Shown in pieces: positions 15,863 through 23,559 of a stretch of 64,000 nt of DNA. Origin of the DNA: CAZGRP01 sp964527995 (GTDB lineage Bacteria > Zhuqueibacterota > Zhuqueibacteria > Oceanimicrobiales > CAZGRP01); contig CAZGRP010000004.1 in assembly GCA_964527995.1 (NCBI GenBank), forward strand, positions 82,957 through 146,956, in the 5' to 3' direction. The number at the start of each line of letters is the position of its first letter. Position 1 is the first letter of the stretch. The translations under genes and the position numbers were made by a program. The notes under the pieces were generated by a model. That model saw only the letters and a list, made by a program, of their open reading frames with translations. It was not told the DNA's origin and did not search any database.

Positions 15863-16522
15863 TCAAACTCGCTCGACGACCGCGGCGAACTCTGCGTCCT
15901 CACCGTTTTCTGTTGCAGCTTCCGTGCCAGCATCCTGCAAATAGCCGTTGCGGTGTGCATACTCATACAACAGCGCCTTGAGTATTTTTCTGCCACGATG
16001 CAGGCGCGACATCACGGTGCCGATGGGCCGGCGCAGAATCTGGGCGATCTCTTTGTAGGAAAACCCCTGAACATCGCAGAGAAGAACGACTGTGCGGTAC
16101 TCGTCGGGGAGTTGATCGATCGCCCGCGTAACCTCATCGTCGAAGTATTCCGCCGGCTCCACCGGGTCGGTGAGGCGCTCTTTGCGGTTGGGTCGGGCGA
16201 CAAGCTCCTCCTCCGCTTCTTTGTCCTTCAGCATAAAGGCCACGTCGTCGAGAACCACCGGCGTCGGCCGCCGTTTCTTGCTCCGATAACTGTTGATGAA
16301 GGTGTTCATCAGAATCCGGAAGATCCAGGCCCGGAAGTTGGACCCTGGCTCGAATTGATGGAAGAAGCGAAAGGCTCGGACGCTGGTATCCTGAACCAGA
16401 TCTTCGGCATCAATCCGGTTACGCGTGACCCGCAGGGCCATATGATACAATTCGTCGATGTGTTGCTGCAGGTGACGCTCAAATTCATCCACTCTCGGTG
16501 GGTGTGTCGTCTGCTTTTCCAT
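15863..16522 (-). CDS. RNA polymerase ECF-type sigma factor
   Basis: 219 residues. Region 2 is intact ('MALRVTRNRIDAEDLVQDTS' followed by 'NFRAWIFRILMNTFINSYR') and region 4 has 'GFSYKEIAQILRRPIGTVMS'. It closely resembles the sigma factor at 22140-22733 and is a likely paralogue. The ATG at 16520-16522 (AGGAAG upstream) gives the family's usual N-terminus; the frame stays open further upstream. Residues about 205-219 form an acidic tail. No anti-sigma gene adjoins it; a TetR gene lies 86 bp upstream on the same strand. Confidence 0.9.
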   Translation of the reverse strand: MEKQTTHPPRVDEFERHLQQHIDELYHMALRVTRNRIDAEDLVQDTSVRAFRFFHQFEPGSNFRAWIFRILMNTFINSYRSKKRRPTPVVLDDVAFMLKDKEAEEELVARPNRKERLTDPVEPAEYFDDEVTRAIDQLPDEYRTVVLLCDVQGFSYKEIAQILRRPIGTVMSRLHRGRKILKALLYEYAHRNGYLQDAGTEAATENGEDAEFAAVVERV

Positions 16523-16608
16523 GTCGATGCTCTTCCTGTATGGTCCACATGCCGTAATACTGTCGCCACCAAAAACCAACCGGCTGTTCTCTGTCCGGCT
16601 GCGAAAAA

Positions 16609-17238
16609 CTACGCCGCGCTGGTCGCTCGCGTCGGCTGCCGCAGCGCCTTGAGGATGAGTCGCTGCAGGCAGTGAAGCTGCCATTCGTATTCCTCGGGAC
16701 GGCCGTTCAGTAGCGCTTGCAGGTTGGCACCCAGGATTGAGCTCAGGATAATGCCAGCCAACGCCTCTGAGTCGACGTCTGGGAGAAACTGTCCTTCGGC
16801 CTTCCCCTCATCGATGAGGCCGGCGATCATGCGCCGCCAGTCGCGGAACACGGCCCGCAGCATCTCCGCCACGCGATCTGTGCCGTCGATGGTCTCGGCT
16901 GCCAGGGTCATGAGGAGTACGAAGGGCCGTGCTCCTTCGCGGCGATGACAATCGCAGCCGCCGGTGAGCAAAGCGGCGATTTTCTTATGGGCATTGCCGG
17001 CCGAGTTGATCCGCGGCATGATCTCTTCCACCCAACACCGTTCGAGTGAATGTACAACGGCGCAGCCGAGATCTTCTTTGCTCTTGAAATGGAAGTAGAA
17101 GCCGCCCTTGGTCAGTCTTGTCGCGTCAAGGATCTGCGACAGAGAGGTGCGCCGGTAGCCGTTGCGCGTGAACAAAGATGTGGCCGCTCCGATGATGCGC
17201 TGCCGCGTCTGTTCGCCTCGATCTTGTGCCTTCTCCAT
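16609..17238 (-). CDS. TetR/AcrR family transcriptional regulator
   Basis: 209 residues. The N-terminal helix-turn-helix (about 10-57) is canonical: 'RQRIIGAATSLFTRNGYRRT', 'LSQILDATRLTKGGFYFHFK', 'SKEDL'. The C-terminal ligand-binding domain includes 'GGCDCHRREGARPFVLLMTL', where a Cys-x-Cys-His cluster is in the position seen in YcdC/TetR_C-like relatives of the AcrR branch. The ligand is unknown. A perfect palindrome at 17270-17287, just upstream of its start, probably serves for autoregulation. Confidence 0.92.
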   Translation of the reverse strand: MEKAQDRGEQTRQRIIGAATSLFTRNGYRRTSLSQILDATRLTKGGFYFHFKSKEDLGCAVVHSLERCWVEEIMPRINSAGNAHKKIAALLTGGCDCHRREGARPFVLLMTLAAETIDGTDRVAEMLRAVFRDWRRMIAGLIDEGKAEGQFLPDVDSEALAGIILSSILGANLQALLNGRPEEYEWQLHCLQRLILKALRQPTRATSAA

Positions 17239-17269
17239 CAGCCTTCTCCGTGTAAGGTTTCGAGAGATG

Positions 17270-17287
17270 AAACCGACCAGTCGGTTT
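17270..17287. promoter_or_regulatory. TetR-type operator palindrome
   Basis: AAACCGAC-CA-GTCGGTTT: two perfect 8-bp half-sites around a 2-bp centre, 31 bp upstream of the TetR gene start. The ACCGAC-N2-GTCGGT layout is typical of AcrR/TetR-branch operators. On the minus strand a -35-like TTGAGA lies further upstream (near 17310), so a bound repressor would cover the start of transcription. Confidence 0.75.
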
Positions 17288-17356
17288 GTTTATTCCGCTA
17301 GCGATTCCCCTCTCAAAAAAAGTTCACCAGGAGTTATGTCGCCAGTGCGGTGGGTT

Positions 17357-18025
17357 TCACCAGTTGGCGGAGGAGAAGTCTTGTGTGACGTAGAGTACCT
17401 GCGTGTCGAGATACTCTCCGGCCGCGCCACCGATCCCGAGGTAGGTGTACTGCGGATTGAGGATATTGCGCCGGTGCCCGGGGCTATACATCCAGCGCTG
17501 CACCAGCACGCGGCCGAACTCCAGGTAGGTGTAGGGTCGGCCGTAGTTTCTCCAGAAGCTGCGCCAGAATCGCTCGTAGCCCGTCGGATAGGAGAAGACC
17601 ACCGGCAGATAGGCGCGCATCGGCTGGATGGCGATGTTCTCGGCGGCGTTGCCCGATTTGACTCCCTGCCGGTAGAGGCGCTTGCCGAGGGTGCGATACT
17701 TCTTGCGCGGCGAGGTGTGAGAGAAGTAGCCGAGAAGCTTCATCTCGCGCGAGTGTTGCCGCGCCGCCCGGCGGAGCTTGCGACTGAGACGGAGCGGGTG
17801 CAGGCCGAAGCGCTCTCGTTCGAGGTTGGTGAAAGCAAAAATGACCCACTCGAGTAGCTCGACATCGACCGAGTCGGGTCGGATTTGCTCGTAGACGTTG
17901 CGGAAATGGGTGACATCCCGGTACGGGATGACATAGATCCCTTCAGTTCGCAGAGTGCGACCGCAGCCAGGCAGGAAGAGCAGGCTGGCTACGGCGATGA
18001 GAAAGCTCTCCCGCCTCATCTTCAT
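17357..18025 (-). CDS. CAP/SCP-domain lipoprotein
   Basis: 222 residues. The signal peptide ends in a good lipobox (LPGC, Cys21), which predicts a lipid-anchored envelope protein. The C-terminal two thirds form a CAP (CRISP/antigen 5/PR-1) domain: 'FTNLERERFGLHPLRLSRKL', 'RQHSREMKLLGYFSHTSPR' (His pair), 'NAAENIA' and 'MYSPGHRRNILNPQYTYLGI' (His of the CAP cavity). Bacterial CAP proteins are of the YkwD type and their activity is mostly unknown. A near-consensus promoter lies at 18055-18083. Confidence 0.88.
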   Translation of the reverse strand: MKMRRESFLIAVASLLFLPGCGRTLRTEGIYVIPYRDVTHFRNVYEQIRPDSVDVELLEWVIFAFTNLERERFGLHPLRLSRKLRRAARQHSREMKLLGYFSHTSPRKKYRTLGKRLYRQGVKSGNAAENIAIQPMRAYLPVVFSYPTGYERFWRSFWRNYGRPYTYLEFGRVLVQRWMYSPGHRRNILNPQYTYLGIGGAAGEYLDTQVLYVTQDFSSANW

Positions 18026-18054
18026 CCGCCTATGCTCCGGTAGACGACAAAACC

Positions 18055-18083
18055 ATTCTACGAAACCGCAGCGCGATTGTCAA
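18055..18083 (-). promoter_or_regulatory. Sigma-70 promoter of the CAP lipoprotein gene
   Basis: Minus strand: TTGACA (18078-18083), 17-bp spacer, TAGAAT (18055-18060). The leader is about 25 nt. Confidence 0.82.
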
Positions 18084-18257
18084 GCCCGACTGTGGAGAAT
18101 CCTGCACTGCGGGCCACATTCTGCATCTCTGGGTCTCGGGTTTTCCAGTGAAAGTCCCCCTGGAGGAAGTGCCCGCGGCCGATGGGCGTTGTAAGGTGTT
18201 GCAGACCGCCTTTGGACGTCTCGTCGTCCCGAGGGATTTGCCGGCTTCGATGTTTGC

Positions 18258-18286
18258 TTGCATATCGACGCCTGATTGGTTAATAT
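18258..18286 (+). promoter_or_regulatory. Sigma-70 promoter of the M1-like peptidase gene
   Basis: TTGCAT (18258-18263), 17-bp spacer, TAATAT (18281-18286). Confidence 0.65.
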
Positions 18287-18372
18287 TGAAAAGTCCACCG
18301 GGTGGCACTCTATTCCGGGCGGGGCGATCGGCCGGGGGCCTTGCCTGGGCCGCGACATGAGGCGTTTCCGCG

Positions 18373-20703
18373 ATGACTTCCTACCTGTGCAGAAAGCGGT
18401 TTGGCTTGCCGCTTCTCCTATGGCTGGTGCTTGCTGCAGTTGCCGTCGTGCATGCCGCTGCAGCCGGCACAGACCTGCGAACGGTATACGACCGGCTGAA
18501 GAAGCTGGAGTTCGATCCCGACCGCGTGGCGGAAGTGAAGAACTTTCTTATCCAACGCCACGAGCTGCAGTTGCTCTTCGAGTCGGGCCGCTTCTACCTG
18601 AGCAAGCCGGTTGGTGGTCGCCTAACCGGCGCCGTCTTCATTGGTCATGGCCGTTTTCGCTTCGTGCCGCCGAATCGGCTCGAGCGCGAGCAGGTGCAGC
18701 GTTTCATGGAGAAGGACACCCTGGACGAGGCCTTCAGCCAGGCCTACCTTCGTTTCACCGATGCCACAGCCGAGACACTCCTTGCCACCTTGTCTTGGAA
18801 GTCCGGATCTGTGCCTGCCACCGCACAGCAACTGCACCGCCGACATTCCAAAATGCTGCTGAAACGGAGGGGATGGAATCTGACAGCGCGCATTTTCGAT
18901 GGCGTGTTGAGTGAGCAGTCGGACGGGTTCTTCCTGGCGGCGCTCAAACCGGAGGAGTACGAGTTCAAGTATCCGCCCTGGTTCTACGTGGTTGTCGACC
19001 CGCTGGCTGAGGAGACGGTGGGGGTGATGGAACACTTCGAGCACCGGATCAGGAAGCCATTCTATGTGCTTTCCAGCTACCGGCCGGCCGCCGCCGATTC
19101 GTGTTACGGTCCTTACCGGGAAGAGCTCCGCATCCGGCATTTCAGGATGAGGGTCGATCTGTCGAAACCCAAAACGCTCGACGCCACCGTCACTCTTACC
19201 GTGGTCCCAGGCGTTTCGGGGCGCCGGCTGCTGCGTTTCGACATCAACAAGAAGGCCAAGGTGGACACTGCCTGGGGCAGCCGGGGACGGCCACTGACTC
19301 TTTTTCAGGAAAAAGACGAAGCCGGCTTCGCGGTGCTGTTGCCGGCAGCCACCCGCGCGGGCGTCGCCGAAACCCTGACGGTGCACTACCGAGGAGATCT
19401 GCTTGAGCAAAATGACAGCGGCCAGTATCACCTGAAAAACCGGGAGAACTGGTACCCGCGTGCCGGCTACTTGCAGCGCTCGACCTTCGACATGACCTTT
19501 GTCTACCCGAAGAAGTACGACCTGGTGGCCGCCGGCCGGCGGGATACGGTCTACGTCGAAGAGGGCAAGAACGTGGCTCACTGGACCGAGACTCTGCCTG
19601 GGAAAGTCGTGGCCTTCAGCCTCGGCACATTTGAGGTTACGGCTTACGAGGGCCGAGGGATCCCCAAGATCGAGGTCTATTCGAGCAGTCGGCGGCGCGA
19701 GTCGATGCGCAAGAAGATCGCCGGGGATGTCGGCAACAGTCTTTATCTCTACAGTTCTTTGCTTGCGCCCTACCCGTTCGAAGAACTCAGGGTGGCGGAA
19801 GCGGCGGGCGCTGTCAGCCAGGGATATCCAGGCCTGCTCTACCTCTTCGGTCTTACCTACCAGACCGAGCTGGAGGGAGTGATGGAGGCTCTGCGCAGCC
19901 ATGAGGTGGCCCACCAGTGGTGGGGCAACCTCGTTGGCTGGCATTCATACCACGACCAGTGGCTGAGCGAAGCGCTGGCGCAATACAGCGGCGCGCTTTT
20001 CGTAGAGATGTCGCTGGCCAAGGAAGAGCGCTTTTTGCAGTTGATGAAGGCCTGGCGCGACGACATTCTCGAACATGGGAACGTCGGCGTCAGCGCCGGG
20101 CTCCAGCGCTTCGGTTTTTCGAAACAGGACCTGGCGCGCAGCGAAGGCAGCAAAGCCGGACCGATCTGGATGGGGCTCCGGCTCGGCCAGCGTGAAGGGG
20201 TGGATTACTATGTCACCGTGTACGAGAAAGGTGCCTACGTCATCCACATGCTGCGGCTGATGTTGCGCGACTACAACACGGGAAGTGATCGGAGATTCTG
20301 GGAAATGCTCCAGGATTTTGTCAGACAGTACAGCAACGCCGACCCCACGACACAGGACTTCCAGGAGGTGGCGGAGAAGCATTACGGGGGCTCGCTCGAC
20401 TGGTTTTTTCGGCAGTGGGTCTATGGCACCGAGGCTCCAACCCTGCTGGTGCGCCAGGAGAAAGTTGAACGTACGGCAGACGGATTCACTGCACGTCTCG
20501 TTGTCGAACAACGCGACGTAACCGATCCGTTTCGCCTGGTGGTGCCGGTGAGCGTCGAACTTGCCTCGGGAGAGCGGCGCACATACCCATGGGTCATCGA
20601 CCAGTGGCAGCAAACGTTGACTCTCGGTCCTTTTAGCGAACGGCCTGCCAGAATTGTCTTCAACGCCCTGGGGGGTGTCCTGGCGCGGGTGCGCCGGCGG
20701 TAA
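18373..20703 (+). CDS. M1-family-like secreted metallopeptidase
   Basis: 776 residues with a signal peptide (about 1-32). The gluzincin site is complete: HEVAH at 510-514 in 'SHEVAHQWWGN' and the third zinc ligand E533 in 'WLSEALAQYSG', exactly 19 residues past H514. The C-terminal helical part has 'YEKGAYVIHMLRLMLRD' (the Tyr that stabilises the M1 transition state is in this region) and 'DWFFRQWVYG'. The GAMEN exopeptidase motif of classical M1 aminopeptidases is absent; 'AAGAVSQGYPGLLYL' stands in its place, so it may not be a strict aminopeptidase. Residues about 33-240 form an extra N-terminal region typical of a bacterial M1-like subgroup. Confidence 0.85.
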   Translation: MTSYLCRKRFGLPLLLWLVLAAVAVVHAAAAGTDLRTVYDRLKKLEFDPDRVAEVKNFLIQRHELQLLFESGRFYLSKPVGGRLTGAVFIGHGRFRFVPPNRLEREQVQRFMEKDTLDEAFSQAYLRFTDATAETLLATLSWKSGSVPATAQQLHRRHSKMLLKRRGWNLTARIFDGVLSEQSDGFFLAALKPEEYEFKYPPWFYVVVDPLAEETVGVMEHFEHRIRKPFYVLSSYRPAAADSCYGPYREELRIRHFRMRVDLSKPKTLDATVTLTVVPGVSGRRLLRFDINKKAKVDTAWGSRGRPLTLFQEKDEAGFAVLLPAATRAGVAETLTVHYRGDLLEQNDSGQYHLKNRENWYPRAGYLQRSTFDMTFVYPKKYDLVAAGRRDTVYVEEGKNVAHWTETLPGKVVAFSLGTFEVTAYEGRGIPKIEVYSSSRRRESMRKKIAGDVGNSLYLYSSLLAPYPFEELRVAEAAGAVSQGYPGLLYLFGLTYQTELEGVMEALRSHEVAHQWWGNLVGWHSYHDQWLSEALAQYSGALFVEMSLAKEERFLQLMKAWRDDILEHGNVGVSAGLQRFGFSKQDLARSEGSKAGPIWMGLRLGQREGVDYYVTVYEKGAYVIHMLRLMLRDYNTGSDRRFWEMLQDFVRQYSNADPTTQDFQEVAEKHYGGSLDWFFRQWVYGTEAPTLLVRQEKVERTADGFTARLVVEQRDVTDPFRLVVPVSVELASGERRTYPWVIDQWQQTLTLGPFSERPARIVFNALGGVLARVRRR

Positions 20704-20829
20704 TGCCGGGGCGGGAATGGCCCTCGCTCAGCCGTCTGTTACATATATGGGCCTGTTCCCCGCAATGTTAGCGGCGCGCAAGGGGCCTTCTTCCGCCTCC
20801 GGATCGATTAGGCCGGGGCGCCCATGGGT

Positions 20830-20858
20830 TTGACTTTCGGCCGTTGGAGTGCTATATT
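20830..20858 (+). promoter_or_regulatory. Sigma-70 promoter of the lipoprotein-tlpA-sigma-antisigma operon
   Basis: TTGACT (20830-20835), 17-bp spacer, TATATT (20853-20858). It is followed by four same-strand genes and the terminator at 23477. Confidence 0.8.
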
Positions 20859-20902
20859 CTGGGCGCGAAATGTGTCCGCTGTTGTAGCATCAGGTGACTG
20901 CG

Positions 20903-21442
20903 ATGTTGAATCGATGGACTGCCGCCCGAAGGGCGCTGGTATTCGGCTTGCACGGGGTCTTCGCTGTCCTGCTGTTTGGCTGCGTGAATCCATTTGCGCC
21001 GCGACTGGACAAGGGTGAGGAGTCGTCGCAAGTCGTCACCGAGCAGCGCACCCCGGACGAGGTGCTGCAGAACTTCAAGATTGCCTACACCTTCAAGGAT
21101 TCGCTTCTCTACAGTGATGTGCTGGACAGCTCCTTCGTTTTCGAGTTTTATGATCCGGACCTGGAGCCGTCGGGTGGTTTTGTCACCTGGGGCAGGGACG
21201 TCGACCTGCAGACCACAGGGCGGCTGTTCCGCACCTTCCAAACCATCGACCTGGTCTGGGTCAGTACGGTTTATGAATTCCGTGAAGGCGACACCGAAAA
21301 GATTTTCCGGCGATTCAATCTGAATCTGGTCGGCGATCAGTTTGTTTTTACGGTTACGGGCACGGCGATTTTTTCTTTGCGACAGAGCCAACATGACGGC
21401 AAATGGCGCATTGTCCATTGGAAGGACGAATCGGATCTCTAG
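20903..21442 (+). CDS. Hypothetical lipoprotein
   Basis: 179 residues. Signal peptide with lipobox LFGC (Cys at about 29). The mature protein opens with a typical disordered tether, then a compact domain ('TPDEVLQNFKIAYTFKDSLL', 'YEFREGDTEKIFRRFNLNLV', 'GKWRIVHWKDES') with the layout of an NTF2/SnoaL-like alpha+beta barrel. That fold call is an inference from the hydrophobic pattern and the terminal 'W-R-I-V-x-W-x-D'. AGGTG lies 7 nt before the ATG at 20903; a GTG three codons earlier is possible. First gene of the redox/sigma operon. Confidence 0.72.
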   Translation: MLNRWTAARRALVFGLHGVFAVLLFGCVNPFAPRLDKGEESSQVVTEQRTPDEVLQNFKIAYTFKDSLLYSDVLDSSFVFEFYDPDLEPSGGFVTWGRDVDLQTTGRLFRTFQTIDLVWVSTVYEFREGDTEKIFRRFNLNLVGDQFVFTVTGTAIFSLRQSQHDGKWRIVHWKDESDL

Positions 21443-21515
21443 GGATGCCCCTGGGAATATCCGAACATACCCGGCTGTTGACCTTTTGCAGAAACCGAGC
21501 AAACCGAGGAGCCTC

Positions 21516-22049
21516 ATGAAGCTGAATTACACACTGACGTATTTGCCTCTGCTGATCGCCGTGGCGCTTCTGAGTTCGATCGGCTGTTCGACAAAGGGAC
21601 AGTCGCAGGAGGAGGGCAAGGACGGCACGTTTGCCGGGCTTCCCAACATCACCTTACCGGATCTGAGCGGCAAACAGGTGAGCTTTTCAGATTTCAAAGG
21701 GAAGGTGGTCATATTGGATTTCTGGGCCACCTGGTGCGGGCCTTGCGTGGCCGAGATCCCGCACTTCAAGACGCTGTATGAAAAGTACCATGATCGAGGA
21801 CTCGAGATCGTTGGAGTGTCGGTCGATGTGAACGCCGCGAAGGTGGTGCCTCCTTTCGTTGAGGAGCATGAGATCCCGTACACGATCCTTCTCGGTAATG
21901 CAGGGCTACAGCGCAAATTCAACCTGCGCGGGCTGCCGACCACCTATGTAATCGATCGCAAGGGTCGAGTTGTGGAAAAACTTCTCGGCTATCGCGGCAT
22001 CGAGGTCTTTGAGAAGCTCGTCGAACCGTTGCTGAATACCAGTTCCTGA
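21516..22049 (+). CDS. TlpA-like thioredoxin-fold lipoprotein
   Basis: 177 residues. The start at 21516 is set by GAGGAG; the long upstream open frame is spurious. A signal peptide ends at SIGC (Cys24, lipobox-like), so the protein faces the periplasm. The thioredoxin domain has the active site WCGPC (C74, C77) after 'VVILDFWATW' and the cis-proline 'LRGLPTTYVID'. This is the TlpA/ResA/AhpC-TSA group, which reduces periplasmic disulfides, for example in cytochrome c maturation. Its likely electron supplier, a CcdA protein, is encoded at 23560. Cotranscription with the sigma and anti-sigma genes is suggested by spacing and a shared promoter. Confidence 0.9.
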   Translation: MKLNYTLTYLPLLIAVALLSSIGCSTKGQSQEEGKDGTFAGLPNITLPDLSGKQVSFSDFKGKVVILDFWATWCGPCVAEIPHFKTLYEKYHDRGLEIVGVSVDVNAAKVVPPFVEEHEIPYTILLGNAGLQRKFNLRGLPTTYVIDRKGRVVEKLLGYRGIEVFEKLVEPLLNTSS

Positions 22050-22139
22050 GCTGCTGATGGGACCGCATTCTGAACTCAGGTCGGCCCGAGTGGCTCGATG
22101 TCATCAAAGGTCCATGTTGTGAACGAGTAGAGTTTGCGG

Positions 22140-22733
22140 ATGCTGGTTTCAAGGGAGGACAAAGCGGAGCGCAGGCGCAAGGAGTTTGAGGATCTGGCAT
22201 ATCAGCACATGGATGCCCTCTACAGCACCGCGTTGAGGCTGACTCGAAACAGTCTCGACGCCGAAGACCTGGTCCAGGACGTTTGCCTGCGTGCCTATCG
22301 GTTCTTCCACCGGTTTCAAACTGGCACCAATTTCAAAGCGTGGATTTTCAAAATACTGATGAACACATTCATCAACCAGTACCGCAAAGAGACACGGGAG
22401 CCGCAGAAGGTCGATTTCGAAAAAGTAGAGTATTTTTACAGTGAGCGTCAGAAAGATCTTGGACACCGGTACGTTGACTGCTACCGTGAGGAAGAGTACG
22501 AGGAACTCTTCGGCGACGAGGTGAAAGAGGCGCTGACAAGACTGTCGGACGACTTTCGCATGGTTGTCATCCTCGCCGACATCGAAGGGTTCTCGTACAA
22601 GGAGATTGCCCGGATCGTGGGCTGTCCCATCGGCACGGTGATGTCGCGGCTGTCGCGGGCACGGCATCAGTTGCAGCGTATTCTGGATGAATACGCGCGG
22701 CGAGCGGGATACGTCAAGGGAAACAACACCTGA
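22140..22733 (+). CDS. RNA polymerase ECF-type sigma factor
   Basis: 197 residues. Region 2: 'STALRLTRNSLDAEDLVQDV' and 'TNFKAWIFKILMNTFINQYR'. Region 4: 'GFSYKEIARIVGCPIGTVMS' and 'RLSRARHQLQRILDEYARRA'. It is a clear paralogue of the sigma at 15863-16522. The start is uncertain, with no strong ribosome-binding site before the ATG at 22140. The zinc-type anti-sigma gene follows after 28 bp, the standard ECF sigma/anti-sigma pairing, so its activity is probably held by that membrane partner. Confidence 0.92.
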   Translation: MLVSREDKAERRRKEFEDLAYQHMDALYSTALRLTRNSLDAEDLVQDVCLRAYRFFHRFQTGTNFKAWIFKILMNTFINQYRKETREPQKVDFEKVEYFYSERQKDLGHRYVDCYREEEYEELFGDEVKEALTRLSDDFRMVVILADIEGFSYKEIARIVGCPIGTVMSRLSRARHQLQRILDEYARRAGYVKGNNT

Positions 22734-22761
22734 AGTTAGCTTCGGAGGTATGAATCAGATC

Positions 22762-23448
22762 ATGGGACGCCAATGCAGTGAAGTGGAAAGCCTGATTACG
22801 GGCTACGTCGATCAGGAGCTCGATCCAAAAGGCCGCCTGAAAGTGGAACACCACCTGGAAGAGTGTGTACAGTGCCGGCATCAGTATGAAGCCGAGCGCC
22901 GATTGAAAGCGCTACTGCGTCAGCGGGTGCACACCGTGAAGGCACCTACCGAGCTGCGCAATCGCATCCGCCGCAGGCTGCGCCGCGAAGCCCGCACGAC
23001 ACCGTCGCTCATCGAACTGCTACGGTCCTATTTCACGTTTCATCCAGCTCTTTCGATGGCGACAGCCGTGGCGCTTTTCCTGGTGGTGGCGATGCCGACG
23101 TACTTCGCGTTCGTCCACAATCCCTTCGCCGAGGACTCAGCCGTTGCGGCAGCTTCCGGCGAGATCGTGGATCTCTCCGGTGAGATCGTCTGCGTGGACT
23201 GCGCTGTGTTGCTGCGCGCCCATGCCCAAGACTCCGGAACGGTGGAGCGAGTCCGCAAGGAGCATGACCTCGGCCTGCATCATCCGGGGCTCATGACGCG
23301 AAACGGTGAAATCTATGGGTTCTTGCACAGCGGCAAGGGTCTCGATCTGCTGAATATGCCGTCCCATGGCGGCGGTAAAGTGCGAATCCACGGTGTCATC
23401 TACCCGCGGGCCCATCTGATCGAGGTGCGCTCCTATCAGATCATCTGA
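22762..23448 (+). CDS. Transmembrane zinc anti-sigma factor with a periplasmic CxxC domain
   Basis: 228 residues from the ATG at 22762; an ATG at 22750 directly abuts the GGAGGT, so the first residues are uncertain. The cytoplasmic part is a zf-HC2 anti-sigma domain with H31-x3-C35-x2-C38 ('HHLEECVQC'), the ZAS zinc signature. A basic linker leads to one membrane helix (about 98-117). The periplasmic part begins with 'SGEIVDLSGEIVCVDC' (C144, C147), then 'LHHPGLMTRNGEIYGFLHSG' and 'RIHGVIYPRAHLIEVRSYQI', resembling small periplasmic OB-like domains that carry a CVxC motif. A redox or metal input to the sigma factor is inferred, supported by the flanking TlpA and CcdA genes. Confidence 0.85.
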   Translation: MGRQCSEVESLITGYVDQELDPKGRLKVEHHLEECVQCRHQYEAERRLKALLRQRVHTVKAPTELRNRIRRRLRREARTTPSLIELLRSYFTFHPALSMATAVALFLVVAMPTYFAFVHNPFAEDSAVAAASGEIVDLSGEIVCVDCAVLLRAHAQDSGTVERVRKEHDLGLHHPGLMTRNGEIYGFLHSGKGLDLLNMPSHGGGKVRIHGVIYPRAHLIEVRSYQII

Positions 23449-23476
23449 TGAAGACGGAATCCTCGCTGTTTTTCCC

Positions 23477-23510
23477 ATTCCCCCGTTTTCTGTTCAGGGG
23501 GAATTTTTTT
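23477..23510 (+). terminator. Rho-independent terminator of the sigma/anti-sigma operon
   Basis: ATTCCCCC (23477-23484) pairs with GGGGGAAT (23497-23504) across a 12-nt loop, followed by a T-run to 23510. It lies 28 bp past the anti-sigma stop. Confidence 0.92.
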
Positions 23511-23559
23511 GCCTGTTCACCGAGGCCACGAACCAGCTTGTAGGGGTAGGAAGAAGAAC

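Larger units (their letters stand above)
18026..18372. other. Divergent intergenic region between the CAP lipoprotein and M1-peptidase genes
   Basis: 347 bp holding two outward-facing promoters (18055-18083 on minus, 18258-18286 on plus). I see no convincing gene in it. Confidence 0.7.
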
